DNA of 64,000 nucleotides from Chaenocephalus aceratus (GCA_023974075.1 CM043787.1:40304168-40368167); one strand, 5' to 3'. Positions 50,389 to 63,525 are shown, counted from the first letter of the stretch. Notes: generated by a model not told the origin, from the letters alone. Translations and numbers: made by a program.

Positions 50389-52171
50389 GCATTAATCATC
50401 AAATACAATCTGACCTCAGTCCTGACAATTGTTCCACTATAATGCATAGAGTTGGTGGTTTGCAGTAGAAATGTGTCTCCAAGGTTTCTGACTTATTCAA
50501 CCTCTGCTTTGTACATGTTTTACCCGCCTGCTCAAACTCTTGACATTATTTGACAAATTGATTCTGCTGCAATTCTGGCTTCCGTAAGTCTTGACAAAGA
50601 GTAGATGCATTCCTAGACATTTATAAATCAAAATAACTGTGCAACTCCTTGGCCTTAAGCAGCTCCTACATTAAGCTTCTTGGAAATATATTTTTGTATG
50701 GAAAGAGAAACTTCAGGGTAAAAAAAGTGAATAGGGAAAGTTAAAAAACTATCCCGTTCCCATGCTGAGTGAAAGACAGGGAGGACCCATCACTGAAAGT
50801 GCAAAAATCAAATGTTACAGCCAAAGAACACGCAGAGATCCATGTGACTTTGGAGTCAGCTGCCCTATTGAGTACGCCACATGGACCGAGACGAGACACA
50901 GACACAGCATGCAGACAGGTATAAAAAGGAGAAGGACAGATGTAAAGTGAGCACAAGACAATATGGAGTTTTAATGGGTGTGATACGTTAAGGAGACATG
51001 TAGGAGGACGTTCGCGGAGCAGATGCAAAAACTTTTTGACAGGGAGTGTCATACGAGGAGAGAATGAGGGTGGAGGGAGCAGTGGGTGGCTGCAAGGAGA
51101 GGTGAGAGAAAGGAGACTGGGAAGTGCATAGTAAAATAAGAAAGAAAGACGTTCTGGACAGGAAGAGGACTAAGACACATGTGTTGTATTTATTATAGTG
51201 AAGGTCACCTTAAAGGAGCGTTTGGATTTTTTTCTTAAAATTGCTTTTGTAGCAGTCAAAAGAAAGCTTTTGGTACGCCTAATTTGCTTAGGGAACCATC
51301 TCAAAAATATAACTAAGCATTGGTTTGGTGATACATCAATGTCACCATTGGTTTCAGTAACTTCCTCTTTCAGCACTTGAATGTACAGTAAACACTTTAT
51401 TTCGGCTGTAAAGAGACCTAAAGTCATGACGACACATCCGGATTAGCCTCTGTTTTTCTTCCTTCTTAAAGGTTAGTGCAACCTCATTCATCAAGTGCCA
51501 TTTTTAGGCTGAGTTATTTGAAGAAATCTTGACAAAACTATCCAGCATTAAAAACAGAACGACCTTGAATTGAGACTGGAGAGAGAACGTGATGGCAGGC
51601 TGGAGAGGTGATAAAGACAATATTGTGTGGCAATAGGGATTTAAAAAAAAACTTTTAAAAGTCCCTCCAGTAAAACTAACAGTTGTCGAAACATTTTCTA
51701 TATGTGTTGGCAACTGCCTTATGAAAACACATTAGCCTTCCAGACAAAATCTAAATAGCAGATAGCAGCGGACGTGAAGGATTAACAAGTCTATACCTGC
51801 TGTTGAAGACGACGACAATGTGCGAACATTTTACTGACACATCGAGCAGACAAATGGGATGGAGGGCGGGGCGGTTGCCAAGGTCAAGGTCACTAAATTA
51901 ATGAGAAAAGAGCGTGTGAAAATGCAATATGCATATACATTTATATAACACCCCTCAGCATTCACAATATTTTTGACATTCTCTCATGGATGAAAACACG
52001 CTCCGCTATCTATCACTCTACAGGTATACATTATCTCTGACTGGCTGTCTGTCTCCTCTCTTCCAATCACTCCACTACTTAGTTATTTTGGGTTCTCTAT
52101 AGGAAGTGCTGCTTCTCACCTGACGTCCCTGAGACATGGATTCATTACTGAGCCCGACGCCACCAGGATGC
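50389..52171. other. Gene-poor unique sequence
   Basis: No gene or repeat family seen. Confidence 0.45.
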
Positions 52172-52215
52172 TGTGTGTGTGTGTGTGTGGTGTGTGTGTG
52201 TGTGTGTGTGTGTGT
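52172..52215. repeat. (GT)n microsatellite, one GG break
   Basis: About 21 units. Confidence 0.95.
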
Positions 52216-53963
52216 TCATGTAACTCATCTCAGGGCAATCAGTTGTTTAGGAAATTGCTGAGAGAGGTGTAATATACTCCGCTGCCCACTGTCATTTTCC
52301 CTTTTTTTCTTTCCTACTTTTCTCTCTCTGTTTTTCATATTTTATTTCAGTCTTTTCTTCTTCACAAATAAAATAAATAAAGTAAAATGCAGCTTGTTTT
52401 ATGCGTTTTATCAATAGAACAGTTCTTGCCTTCCTCTGGATAAAGTTGACTGTAGGAAAAGCCATGGCTAGCCAAGTTGAGTTTAGTGAACATTCCCGAA
52501 ATAACTGATAATAAGCAAATATATTACATGGATTGTGAATAATGCTGTTCATTGGGAGTTTGCTTTATGATGTCTAGGTATTATTGTGTTAATTTTAGTT
52601 TTTAACATTTCAAAATCTAAAATCTTAATTTGAACAAAAGTAAACACAGAAACACAAGCAATTGAAGAACAAGGGATTTCTATTAGCTGCTTATCTTGGT
52701 GTTGGCATGTTCGCCTATATTTGATTGCAGGCTGGAAAGGAGAGGGAGAGAGAGGTGAGATCCCTTGGCATTGTGTTTCTAAATGCAACGTGTATTGCTT
52801 TTTGGAAAAGTTTTTTGTACATGTTTTGAGTAATGTAGAGATGCAGTGTTTTATTGTTGTTAGGGAGCAAAACACGTGGCAGAATACAAGGTGTTACACG
52901 ATGTTTCAGTGTGAACCTTATCACGTGAGATCAGACACTTCTCCCTGAGTTGCTCCTGTGGAAACACATCGAGCCTGTGGCTGCAGTAAGTTTTCTCATC
53001 AAGGTTCTTTTAAACCTACATGCTTTTTACCTCCTAATCCCTTCCATCTAACCTTTGTATCTTTCTACTAGCGTCCCTCTCTGTCTCCATTTCTCCCTCC
53101 CCCCCCCACTCAGTCTCCAGCGTCTCCCTCAGTGCCCCCAGTGAGAGCAGCTAAAATTAAGTGGTGCCACTTCTCAATGACACTTTAATGATAGCACCAC
53201 TGCTCCGCACACAGAGAGACGGGAGAGGTTTGAGCATCTGCTAAAGATAGGCCCCTCAGACACAAACACACAATACACACACACACACACGTACACACAC
53301 ACAGACACACTCACACGTCCAAACGAGTGAGCCTCCCTTTGTCTCGACTGCCACAGGGACCATGGGGGACGGGTGGAGTCTAATTAAGAGCGTCCGTAGG
53401 GATAAGTTTGTGTATGCTTGTGTGTGTGTGAGAGTGTATGTCATTCCAGCTTGGCATCACCATCACCTGCCTGGCACTGCCATTATGGCTGGCATCTCAG
53501 GAAGAGAGAGAGAGAAGGAGCAGAGAGAGGGAACTGATGAGCACAATGTTGCTGCTTTTAGTTGTATTATCATATCAGAAAAGTACAAAGAGAAAGAGAG
53601 AGGGAAGTTAACATTTGTTTCTCCATTCATTCAATATTTTCGGGACTCGGTATAGAAACTCAGTACCTTCTGAGTGTGACCGGGTATGTTTAGTTGTTCT
53701 CTTCCTTTTCTGATCTAAAACACACCTTCCTTATTTCATTTAGGCATCGTTTTTGTGAGGTCGATTTTGTTAAGACAACATTAAAATTTATTTAAAAATG
53801 AAATGCAGTTGCTGTTTTTTTGTTAAAAACAATATGGTCGAAAATATATACTCATCCATAATTGTATTTATATGTGCTTATGAGCATTTGCACATGCTGC
53901 TTACTTTTTTAAATGTCGTAGGTAGGCTTATGTGTGAGCCACCAACACAGCAAACAGGCCTCT

Positions 53964-53966
<3 letters not shown>
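52216..53966. other. Gene-poor unique sequence
   Basis: 52731-52754 is a purine-only segment with an AG/GTGAGA border that was not accepted as an exon. 53140-53220 is a unique block. Short CA runs at 53276-53310. No gene seen. Confidence 0.45.

Positions 53967-54033
<67 letters not shown>
53967..54033. repeat. (GT)n microsatellite
   Basis: About 33 units. Confidence 0.97.
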
Positions 54034-54034
<1 letters not shown>

Positions 54035-54356
54035 CAGAGCTTCCTCCTAATGGATTTTAAAGATGTTCTTAATGTTGTCAGCATTAAGCAAGTGGTTGAT
54101 CAATTAGCCCACTACTACCCTTACAACGTCAATACTCCGACTTTAAATCCTGTGTCCATAATGTAACATTAACCGCCAACACACGCCAGGTAATCCCATA
54201 ACACTGACTGGTTATCCCCACAGGCAGCTCCACTGATCACCTGTCAGCGACATTAGACTAGAATGACAATGTCTGTAAGTCTCTGTGGGATGCAAGTTTT
54301 TCATCTATAAGATTGTTCTGAAATTGAAGAGCAAGAAAAACATTAGCATCCAGTTG

Positions 54357-54359
<3 letters not shown>

Positions 54360-54401
<42 letters not shown>

Positions 54402-54437
54402 TGTGTGTGTGTGTGTGTGTGTTGTGTGTGTGTGTGT
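54360..54437. repeat. (TG)n microsatellite with two breaks
   Basis: About 38 units, with GTGGTG and GTTGTG interruptions. Confidence 0.96.
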
Positions 54438-54460
54438 CTGCCTGTTGAGGTTACCGTCAG

Positions 54461-54492
54461 GTCAAAGATGAGGCCGCAGGGAAGAGTACCAT
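54461..54492 (+). CDS. Very weak candidate exon upstream of 55208
   Basis: A 32-nt segment after GGTTACCGTCAG and before GTGACA reads V-K-D-E-A-A-G-K-S-T and ends two bases into a codon, the phase required by the predicted exon at 55208. Both splice sites are below average; phase agreement is the only real support. Confidence 0.15.
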
Positions 54493-55128
54493 GTGACATT
54501 TTAAGACACCCCACTTTACACACAGACACACACACACACCCATTGGCATCTGACTGGAGTAGACAGGTCATCAGCAGTGTGATGCAGGCACACACACACA
54601 CACACGCACACACACCAACACGTGTCACTTTTTTTGGCAGATGAGATCAGAGATGTTCTTTTCTGCAGACGTCATGCACAAAGCTGCTTCTTCCAGACAC
54701 ACACAAACACACAATAGCACACACACTTTTTTAGGTCTCAACGAATTGCAGAGGCCATGATGAGAAGTTGAGTATTTCAGGGTTGGTACATTTAAAGAAC
54801 TGCCTGAAAGGAAATATTGCAGTAGCCAATGAGAAAACAGGCCTTTTTTCAATGGAGACATTTAAGCTTTGGTCCTAGTGGGAAAATCAAAAGTGTTATG
54901 TTTTTTTATTAGTGATGGCTCTGTTCTATTCAAGTAGCCCATGTGACAGAAAACCAGCATGCACAATACCAAGGCCCTCAATTATAAAAAATAAATGAAT
55001 TTGGTTATCCCCAGTAGTGTTAGCGTCATGTTGTTTTTATTGTGCCACACAACGCCAGCGGGAAAGCATCTGCTGCCATGATTCAGAACCAGGGTAGACA
55101 CGACGTATGCCAGAAGCCACCTGCAGCC

Positions 55129-55130
<2 letters not shown>

Positions 55131-55194
<64 letters not shown>
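55131..55194. repeat. (GT)n microsatellite
   Basis: 32 units; it abuts the acceptor of the predicted exon at 55208. Confidence 0.97.
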
Positions 55195-55195
<1 letters not shown>

Positions 55196-55207
55196 GTGTG
55201 ACCTCAG

Positions 55208-55274
55208 GACAGGCACTGAGTTTTCAGATTTGCCTCCCTACGAGTTGAGTTCCATTACACCTTGCTTTGCTCAA
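55208..55274 (+). CDS. Predicted coding exon of a second unrecognised plus-strand gene
   Basis: A 67-nt segment lies between TGTTGTGTGACCTCAG and an almost ideal donor, GTAAGTATG. After one leading base the frame reads T-G-T-E-F-S-D-L-P-P-Y-E-L-S-S-I-T-P-C and ends on a codon boundary, so it joins in phase 0 to the 33-nt predicted micro-exon at 57139. Codons look coding. No motif was recognised. The preceding exon must end in phase 2. Confidence 0.4.
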
Positions 55275-55290
55275 GTAAGTATGCATGCGT

Positions 55291-55294
<4 letters not shown>

Positions 55295-55340
<46 letters not shown>

Positions 55341-55372
55341 CGTGTGTGTGTGTGCGTGCGTGTGTGTGTGTG
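55295..55372. repeat. (TG)n microsatellite with TGCG steps
   Basis: About 38 units with four GTGC steps. Confidence 0.96.
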
Positions 55373-55592
55373 AGAAAGAAAGGCGTCAAGGTTGAAGCAC
55401 ATCAATACCTGAATGAGATGAGACCTTCCTTTTCAAGTTGCGCACACACACATGCACACACATACCAAACACACACAGTATATTAAATAAATAATTAATT
55501 ACAAAGCAGACTGTAATATTGGCAGCCTGCTGTAGAGATAGACAGTTTATTTCAACAGGAGAAAAAAATCTCTTAGGGATGGACCACATAAA

Positions 55593-55632
55593 CACACACA
55601 CACAGACACACACACACACACACACACACACC
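55593..55632. repeat. (CA)n microsatellite, one CAGA break
   Basis: About 19 units. Confidence 0.94.
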
Positions 55633-57138
55633 AAAAAGCTTACCACATTATGCTACCATTGGGGGTTGATACACACTCAAACAAACAGTAATTACCCCCA
55701 ACAGCTTAAAAAGACATTTACGGTGCATTTATAAAGGATGCCAAATTACCAAAAGAATCCATTTACACACACACAAATACATGTGCGTGAAAACAGATGT
55801 GCACACACACACATTTAATGTCTGCCCTGTAGAGTACTATTTATGTCCAGTGTGAATAATTACAGTTATTGATTGATCCTTTTAGAGCTAATTGAAGTCA
55901 TTCAGGATGTTGAGAGATGACCGTTAGTAGGTTATCAGACCCAAAAGCACACATTCACACGTACATACAAGAATAGGCATGATGTACTAGGATTGTCTTC
56001 AAATCATCTACTTTTGCCATGTCTCTTTGAGGGACTTCCTCAAGTCTCCTCCACTCCCTATTTATCTCCTCTTTAGTTTGAGTTTTTCTTATTCCCTTCT
56101 GCTCTGTCTTCCTTTACCTCTCTTCCCTTCCTCTGTTGCGTTTCCTTTCATCAATCTCAATTTCTCTGTCTAAACTCCTTGAGGTGACATGTCAACACAG
56201 ACCAAGCACATACAGAGCGACGTGCCATATCATCAGCTCCACTTCCAGTCAGTGTTGGCGTTTGTCGTCAAAGGCAGGCTCCAGAATCAAATCACATTCG
56301 TCTGTCCTGTCATATTCTCATCAAAGGGACTGGGGGGGCTGTGTGTATCGTGCAGGCGCATGTGTGCAGACAAGGCTCTGTATTTACAGTATGTGAGTGT
56401 TTGCAAGCATGTGTCCATGAAACAATTACATTAACATGTAGTCAAGCAGTGCGCAGCAGTGAAATGAGACAGGGACAGATTACACTGCAGGCTCTTATTA
56501 ACTCAACTGATAAAGAGGAGTGGAGGGAACAACTCTAAACTATTTTGTGACGGACTACAAAGAGTTACGGAGACAAAAAGACAATGAATGATAATGATGA
56601 AGATAATGCTTGTTAAGGGTTCAAAACGCATGGCCTTTTCCATAAAGTGATGCAAAGTTCTATAAATTCCGGCAGCATACTGTGGGTGCTTGCTCAGATG
56701 GTAGCTAGTCCATGTTTCTACAATTTTATTTAAACTATGACGATTATTATAAATACAATAGTCATCTCTATGTGGAAATAAATGCATACGAATACATATT
56801 TTTCAGGCAATGTGTTTTTTATGATTTTGCTAAAGTATTGTTTGTACTTTATTTTAAAGTGTTTGTGTGCTGAGCATGTGGCCACTATCACTAATGTTTG
56901 AAGCACTCATGACTACATGTTCATCTTGCAGTTGCCTGAAACTCCAACCCGCTGTGAACAGAAGTGTTTTCTCTCTTTTTAGATTATTGTTTGAATCTCA
57001 AAAACTCTAAGTTGCCTGATACAACATGTGTATCGCTAAGGGGAAAAAGTGTGCTAGTTTAAGTTTCTTACTTTCCTTTTTTCCTGCTTTTTTTTCTAGT
57101 TCTCTTTCTTTCTTTTGTTTCTCTCTCTCTCCCGGCAG
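55633..57138. other. Probable intron, no other gene seen
   Basis: Unique AT-rich DNA between the two predicted exons; pyrimidine-rich from 57065 to the acceptor at 57138. Confidence 0.4.
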
Positions 57139-57171
57139 TTTTCAGTGGAAGCCACATCTTTTCAAGGACAG
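57139..57171 (+). CDS. Predicted 33-nt micro-exon
   Basis: One of the best splice pairs in the window: about 70 bp of near-continuous pyrimidines ending CTCTCCCGGCAG, then 33 nt, then GTAAAAG. All three frames are open; in phase with the exon at 55208 it reads F-S-V-E-A-T-S-F-Q-G-Q, eleven whole codons, so skipping it would keep the frame. An inner acceptor (TTTTCAG) at 57145 is possible. In-frame micro-exons are common in vertebrate neuronal genes; whether this is one is unknown. Confidence 0.4.
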
Positions 57172-57182
57172 GTAAAAGTCGT

Positions 57183-57183
<1 letters not shown>

Positions 57184-57264
<81 letters not shown>
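57184..57264. repeat. (CA)n microsatellite with one CAACA break
   Basis: About 40 units, starting 13 bp after the predicted donor at 57172. Confidence 0.97.
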
Positions 57265-57266
<2 letters not shown>

Positions 57267-57404
57267 GACAGACACACATGTATAGTGGAGGTATACTGTA
57301 TGTATTGTGGCAGCTATGTGGGAAAAGCCTGTGGGTCTGGCCAGAGAAAAAAGGCAAAAATAGAATAGAGCCGTCGAGTTGCTGCGACTCTGGCTAGACC
57401 AAAG

Positions 57405-57407
<3 letters not shown>

Positions 57408-57474
<67 letters not shown>
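57408..57474. repeat. (CA)n microsatellite with one CAACA break
   Basis: About 33 units; its break resembles that of the tract at 57184-57264. Confidence 0.97.
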
Positions 57475-57476
<2 letters not shown>

Positions 57477-58802
57477 ACACACGTGCACAATTTCTTCACT
57501 GCATATCTCAGTCACCGCTTTGGTATTTTTGTTTACCTACCCCCGTTGCCCCTCTGTTTTACTGTATGTCCTTTATTACAATTGTATTTACAGATCAATA
57601 TGGCAACAATGTAAGGAGAAGAAGAAATGAAGTTATCAAACACTCAAATGTACTTCTGCTCTCTCATCGGGTCTGCTCATTTCTCTCACACGAAGAAAAG
57701 ATTACCTGTATGTGCATGTTTGCTAGTGAATGAACATTAAACTTCTGCAGGCAGATTTTCTCAACCTGAGCGTGCCAATCCTCAAACGCAGTCAGGCTCG
57801 AAACCAAAGCTTTTGAGTCTGGAAAGTTGTGGACATTGAGAGGTCTGGAACATTTAACGCCTCTAGTGATTGCATTTTTTCCCCCTTCCTTCAACTACAT
57901 TTTGAGGGTTAGGAACATTAGTCAGAACCCAGATTTAGTTTTTTGTTTCCTGGAAACTGGAGCTTGTCAGTAAACTGTTAGGAAGCACTGAAGACATCTG
58001 CAGCCTCAGTGCTTTTAGTGGCAAAACTCTTATAGAGACTATTGTTGTATAAAATACTTTCAGAACATTGAGTTTGAAGGCTTGAATTTTGTTTGCACAT
58101 TATCCAGCCTCATAAGCTTATCAAATACATGCAAGCATACTCATAATGCAAGGTATCACGAGATATTATTAGTAACAGTGTTTTGGTATCTATGCCTTCA
58201 TCGTGTATCTATTAATACCACTGGATATTGTTGATTGTATCACATTGTTTTACGAGTACCTGAAGCAGCACCCTTCTTTCGTTGTGATTATGCTCTGTAT
58301 GATATAAATCATGTCCTGAAAATGTTTATGATTCAAGATATTTTTGCTCTAATGTGTTTTTTTCCCTATACCTTCAAAATGAAACACGTGAGTTAATAAG
58401 CATATTAGGAACCGAAAAACTCTAAGCCAGGTTTAGAGTTTGTGCCCTTATAGAGAGGGGGAGCGATAATGTTTGAATATGGGGGTAACAGTATGCACAT
58501 TGAGACTGCCTTACAGAACATTACAGTGTTGCACTCAAAGCCACACGCTCAAAGTGACAGCAATAGTTGTTTCAAGAATGACAAATGTTTGAACTCATGG
58601 TCCTCTCTCGGCTCTTGACACCAATTAAAGCACCTGACTTATACACAACCTAACTAACTAACTAACTTAATTAAATCTCATTTATAAATGTAAGTATCAG
58701 CCGTGACTGCTTTGCGTTTTTTGGCCTATTTTTCAAGCATGTGAATTTACACTTAATAAAATGTCAGTACAGTCACTGAGGGATACAATGTAGGTTGACC
58801 CA
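57475..58802. other. Unique sequence, no gene seen
   Basis: No coding frame, RNA gene or repeat family recognised. Confidence 0.45.
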
Positions 58803-58814
58803 GTGTGTGTGTGG

Positions 58815-58899
<85 letters not shown>
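58803..58899. repeat. (GT)n microsatellite
   Basis: About 47 units with one GGGC break near its start. Confidence 0.97.
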
Positions 58900-58974
58900 C
58901 TAGAAGCAGGGGAGTTTATTCTGAAAGGCCGTCTGTTCTGAAAGCAGAGCATGTGAGCGTGTTGTGTGTGCTGC

Positions 58975-59131
58975 AGCCATGCGCTCTACTTTTCTGGGAG
59001 CGCAGGGCGGAGGGAGCGAAGCGGAGGGGGCGTAATTAGGCCACAATTTGAACTCTCTTAGTTCCTCCCGGAGAGGGGGCACCGGGTCATGCCAACTATT
59101 ATAAATCGAGCTGGGTAGTATATGTGTTCAG
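58975..59131 (+). promoter_or_regulatory. Possible promoter-like GC-rich block with TATA motif and splice donor
   Basis: A GC-rich stretch with GGGCGGAG and GGGGGCG boxes (58990-59035) is followed by TATAAA at 59100-59105 and then CAG|GTGAGT at 59129-59137. This could be an alternative first exon, but the donor is only about 26 bp past the TATA motif, so a start from TATA would leave almost no exon. Confidence 0.2.
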
Positions 59132-59137
59132 GTGAGT

Positions 59138-60329
59138 CTGTGTGGGTGTAATAATGTGTGGGTTTGGTGCCTGGGAGACAGAGAGAGATATCTAGGGGGG
59201 AAAGGGAGGCAGCTTCTGATTGGTTCAAAGTATAGTGTTAAATATAGCTTTATCAGGGCAGCCTTACTGGCTTAAGGTGCATGGCATGTTGCGATATTCT
59301 GCACTTTACTCACAAATACTGTCATGTCACCGGTCATACCATTTTACAACTTTTTGTAGATGTTTGTTGGTAGCCTTTTCATCTTTTTTGGGTACATTTG
59401 ATGCCTTTATTTGACCGTGAAGAGAGACGTGATGTGAGGAAATAGAGTTCGGGTGTGACATGCAATAAAAAGTCCAGACAGGTCTAGGTTGGGGCATGAA
59501 CATTGCTTTTATCACAATACAAAAAGAGAAAAAATAATAATCAATTTTGTTTTGTTCTTGTTATGGCCTTGAACATCAATGGGCTGAACTTTGAATGACT
59601 TTAACCACTATCATAGTGTAAAGCATTAATTGTGTTGCTATGGTTACTTGCAGTCTAACGTATTGCTTAATGGTCCCACTGCCTTTGGCTGATTGGACGA
59701 GGACCTCAACCAAGTAAAAGCTGCACTCCTTGGCATTTATAATTAGTTATTTGAAAATAAAACTGACACCATTCTATAAATTACTTATTTTTTTGTCTCC
59801 AACTTGCTGATAAACCATTTAGGGGCCACTGATCAATTAAAGTCCTTTTGTAACCTCCCCTGCACACACACACAAACACACTCAGGCCATTAATGAGCGG
59901 ACGGCTAATTAAGACTCAAAAAAGCGGGGGAGTCACTTCTTTTTGATTGATAGCACCCATCGTCTTCTCTTCCTGCTATTTTGCATTTTAATGTTCATTA
60001 ATAAACTTTTATTGTTTTGTTAATTATAATACCAGCCTCCCCCGTTGAGATAATAACTGAACAGGACGATTTGTTCAGAAAGATTTTCCGCTACATAATG
60101 GAAGACAGCGGACAAAGTGAGAAATGACGGGGAAACAAAAGAGACAAAAATAAATGATCTGAGAGAAAATAGCAGGAAGTGGAAGGTTATGTATTGTAGT
60201 GAGAATTTTAAATGGCTTATTTTTTATACTTGAACTCAAACTAACTAAATAATACGACAGTGTTCCAGATTCGTGTTAAATGTAGTTGATAGTAGCATGG
60301 CAGTTTCCCAGTGTACGGGTTTGCCTTTG
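59138..60329. other. Unique sequence, no gene seen
   Basis: 59870-60070 is a candidate conserved non-coding block with several TAATTA motifs. Confidence 0.45.
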
Positions 60330-60705
60330 TTTCGGTGGGTGAAGCAAGCAGGACCCAAATGCAGATTACACTGATATTGCCTTTATTTCAAGGATAAAAT
60401 AATAACTTGGACAAAACAGAACACTCACCGGTGAACTCGGTCACAAAAAAAGACGAACCAACACTGAACACAGGAAGAGACAAGACTAAATACAGGGAGG
60501 GGTAATCACAAGACGAGAAACAGCGGGCAGGGGAGGAGAAACACAAGGGCCACAGGTGAACACAATCAGACAACTAGACACACCAGGGAAACTAACGACG
60601 GGAGGAAAACACAGGAAGAAGGACCAGACATTATACAAGGAGGAAAACACCCATAACCAGACATACAAAACTACAACCGTGACATCACATGAGAATCCTG
60701 ACAGC
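60330..60705 (-). repeat. Dispersed repeat resembling a solo LTR
   Basis: On the minus strand the segment starts near CTGTCAGGATTCTCATGTGA, contains many TGTTT/CCTGTG blocks and AATAAAGG, and ends CTGCATTTGGGTCCTGCTT. This wording recurs in fish genomes and has the layout of an LTR with a polyadenylation signal near its end. Ends and class are uncertain, and no target duplication was identified. Confidence 0.4.
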
Positions 60706-63101
60706 CTTGTTTAAACCGAGACCACCACTTGAAATGTTTGCCCTCCACTCATGGAGATGCAGTTTTTGCAGTGTGTGAGTGAGACACGCATAAAACAACC
60801 TAACTTAAAAAATACTTTCTCTGACCTTTCTATTTAACCTACGTGTTAATAAGTTGATGTGACGGACCATGTACACATCGTTTGTAACCCTGACTGTGTG
60901 TGCAGTGTGGATAGAATCTCTCTGCTGCATCATCTGATTGGTTTGTTCAGTGTTTCATGCTTAAGTACATCTGCTTGTGTAGGCGTGTATTTATGTGCAT
61001 ATAGCGTATGTGTGCGCTTATTTAAATGTGTGTGTGTGTGCCCGTGCACCCAGGCCCTAGAGGTGTGAGGCCAGGGACGCGCATGATGGATTGTGGAGGC
61101 CGTTGATAGCGCCATTACTCACTGACACGCACACACACGCGTTCTCTCTCCCACGTACACACACCTGCCTGACGCCTGTCCCCCATGGGGGTCTGCCTGC
61201 CCCTGAGGCCATTGCCCCGGAGACGAGCAAAGCCCAAAATTATTCTGCATGACAGCAAATACAAGTACAGTTTGGAAAAGGAAATAACTTTGTAGGACAA
61301 ACACAAGCTTTCTCTCACTTTCCCCTGCTGCCTACCTTTTCCTTTTTTCCTTCACTCTTAAATCTATCTATCTAGATGCGTCTATGACCAGAGAATAAAG
61401 GAGAACAATTACTAACCAGCACAGAATGAGTAGTATTGATACACATGGGAGGATATGGGAAATGATAGTTTCTGTAAAGTCAAATTGATGGATGAAGAAA
61501 ACACTAGAAGCAGGGCAGTAACTGAAACTGATAGAGAAACTGTTCAATCAAGTGTCAGGTCACTGTATGTGATGTGTTGAGGTAAACACTTCAGTGTGAT
61601 TAGAGTGTGTAACATGTCTGTGTCTGCTTAGAACAACTTTGAAAGAGAGTTAATCTCCTGTGTAGACTGAAATTACGGGAAGAAAGACTCAGAAGAATAA
61701 ATAACATGACACAAATTGAGGTGCAGTGGCTAATTGGCATTAAATGGGGCACTTTATTGGCATCGAGCGCAGTGAGAAAACACTCATATCTCACTTCATC
61801 TTCATTAGTGGGAACAACTGATGCTTGTGAGTGTTGGTACTTTAAAAGAAACAGTAACCAACAGGCGTTGATAAAACATATTACTGGGTCACATGTCTAT
61901 TTTGTATCAGAGTTGTAGTTACAAGGTATCAAATGAAAAATGTAACATCATTCCTTCAGTTTTAAAAGAACAACAATATTGCATCTGCTTGAATTAAACA
62001 ATATTCAGGTTTAAATCATCTGTTAAAATACACTTTTGATATCTTGCATAAAATAATGTAAAAATGTTGGACTATATAACTAAACTTTCATAAACCAGAG
62101 ATTTTGTCTGACTTGCAGTCGAACAGAATCTACAGAGAATATATTATTTTTATAATTTCTATTAAATGTGGACCAATGTGTTTACCACTGCAGATATCGA
62201 ACAGCCAACGTTAGGCCTAACAGAAAGGAAAGGTGTCGTCATGCTCATAGTTAGATTATGCGTACAATAGACAGAGAGACGGACAAATGGACATAGGCAG
62301 CTATATCCAGGTGGACAGACAGGTAGCTAATGTTATATATAAGGACTCCCAGGGACTTGGTACCGCACACAGCAGAGCACCTGGGGACACGCAGCCATAT
62401 GTTTAAGCTTTGTCTCGTCCTACAAAACTCAGTCTGCCCTTCACGTGATTTTCAAAGGGCTGCGCACGGTGACAGGTACAGGGTACAGGAGGACCCGAGA
62501 TACTGAGACACACAGAAACTAAAGGAGAGAGGTGGACGGAGGGAGAACGGCCGGGGGATGAAAAGAAGGAGGGAGGGAGGGTGACATGAAATACAGTAGG
62601 GCTTCAAGACGCACAGGAAACAGAAGGAGAGGGAGACTGGCCAGAAAGAGTTGAGGTCTGTTAGGCAACAAAACGGGTTTAAAAGTGTGTCTAGGGGGGT
62701 GTACGAAGTAATTTGGGAAGAAAGGAAGCATGTCGGGAGAGTAAGAAGGAGAGAATGAAAGACACAATACAAGCAGGTAAAACGCAGGACCACCAGAGAT
62801 ATTATTAAGATGAGACGAGGGGGGGAGAAGGCACAGTGCCTCCAGGCTTCTTTTCCCAACTCCCTTTCTCCCTCCACCCACTCTTCTCTCGCCCGTCTTT
62901 TAGTCCCCCTCACCTCCCACCACCCTCACCTCCGCCATACCCCCCCCTCCGCCATCCCCCCCACCTCCGCCACCCCCCTCTCTGTCCTTCTGTGCAGGGG
63001 GTTGAGTCGCTGAACAGATTATGGCGTAATTAAGGCGCTAAAGCAGCACATTATCCACCTGGTGGCTTATCCATGGTGGCTAGCACCGTGGCTAGGCTAA
63101 T

Positions 63102-63103
<2 letters not shown>
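60706..63103. other. Gene-poor unique sequence
   Basis: 62520-62640 is purine-rich and 62850-63000 is C/T-rich, giving long frames with no coding character. No gene seen. Confidence 0.45.

Positions 63104-63137
<34 letters not shown>
63104..63137. repeat. (GT)n microsatellite
   Basis: 17 units. Confidence 0.95.
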
Positions 63138-63138
<1 letters not shown>

Positions 63139-63498
63139 AGCCAGCAGCATTGGGGCCCACCTCACCTGATTAAGGCCTCTTATAGGGATGTGTTAAAAGC
63201 ATTAGGTAAGGACAGGAATGTAATTCGTCATGTTTAAAGGCTGGAAATTAAATCAGGGATTAGGAGGCAGCCAAATGAGCACACTCAGCTAACTGGAGGG
63301 AATTCATATTTCCTCGTCTCTTCATTTGCGTTCGTCTCTCTTTTGTCATACACTCTCTTAATCAGTCCCTCTCTGTTATTCTCTATTTCTTGGCTATTTG
63401 TTTAAATCCTCTTGATCCCACTCTCATTCCGCTTTCACCTCTCTCCATTTCCTAGTTGACTCTGAGGTTATGTGCATCTCAAAGCAGGGGACACTATA

Positions 63499-63525
63499 TC
63501 TCTCTCTCTCTCTCCTCTCTCTCTC

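Noticed and set aside
52910..52987. Segment with GCA|GTAAGT donor and TTTCAG acceptor
   Set aside because: All three frames contain stops.
53798..54166. Frame whose end (42 codons after TTTCAG at 54039) looked like a last exon
   Set aside because: No good partner exon, no motif, and the upstream half is a GT repeat.
62452..62913. 153-codon and overlapping 120-codon minus-strand frames
   Set aside because: They arise from a purine-rich stretch that lacks stop codons on the other strand; rich in Ser, Pro and Leu with no domain.
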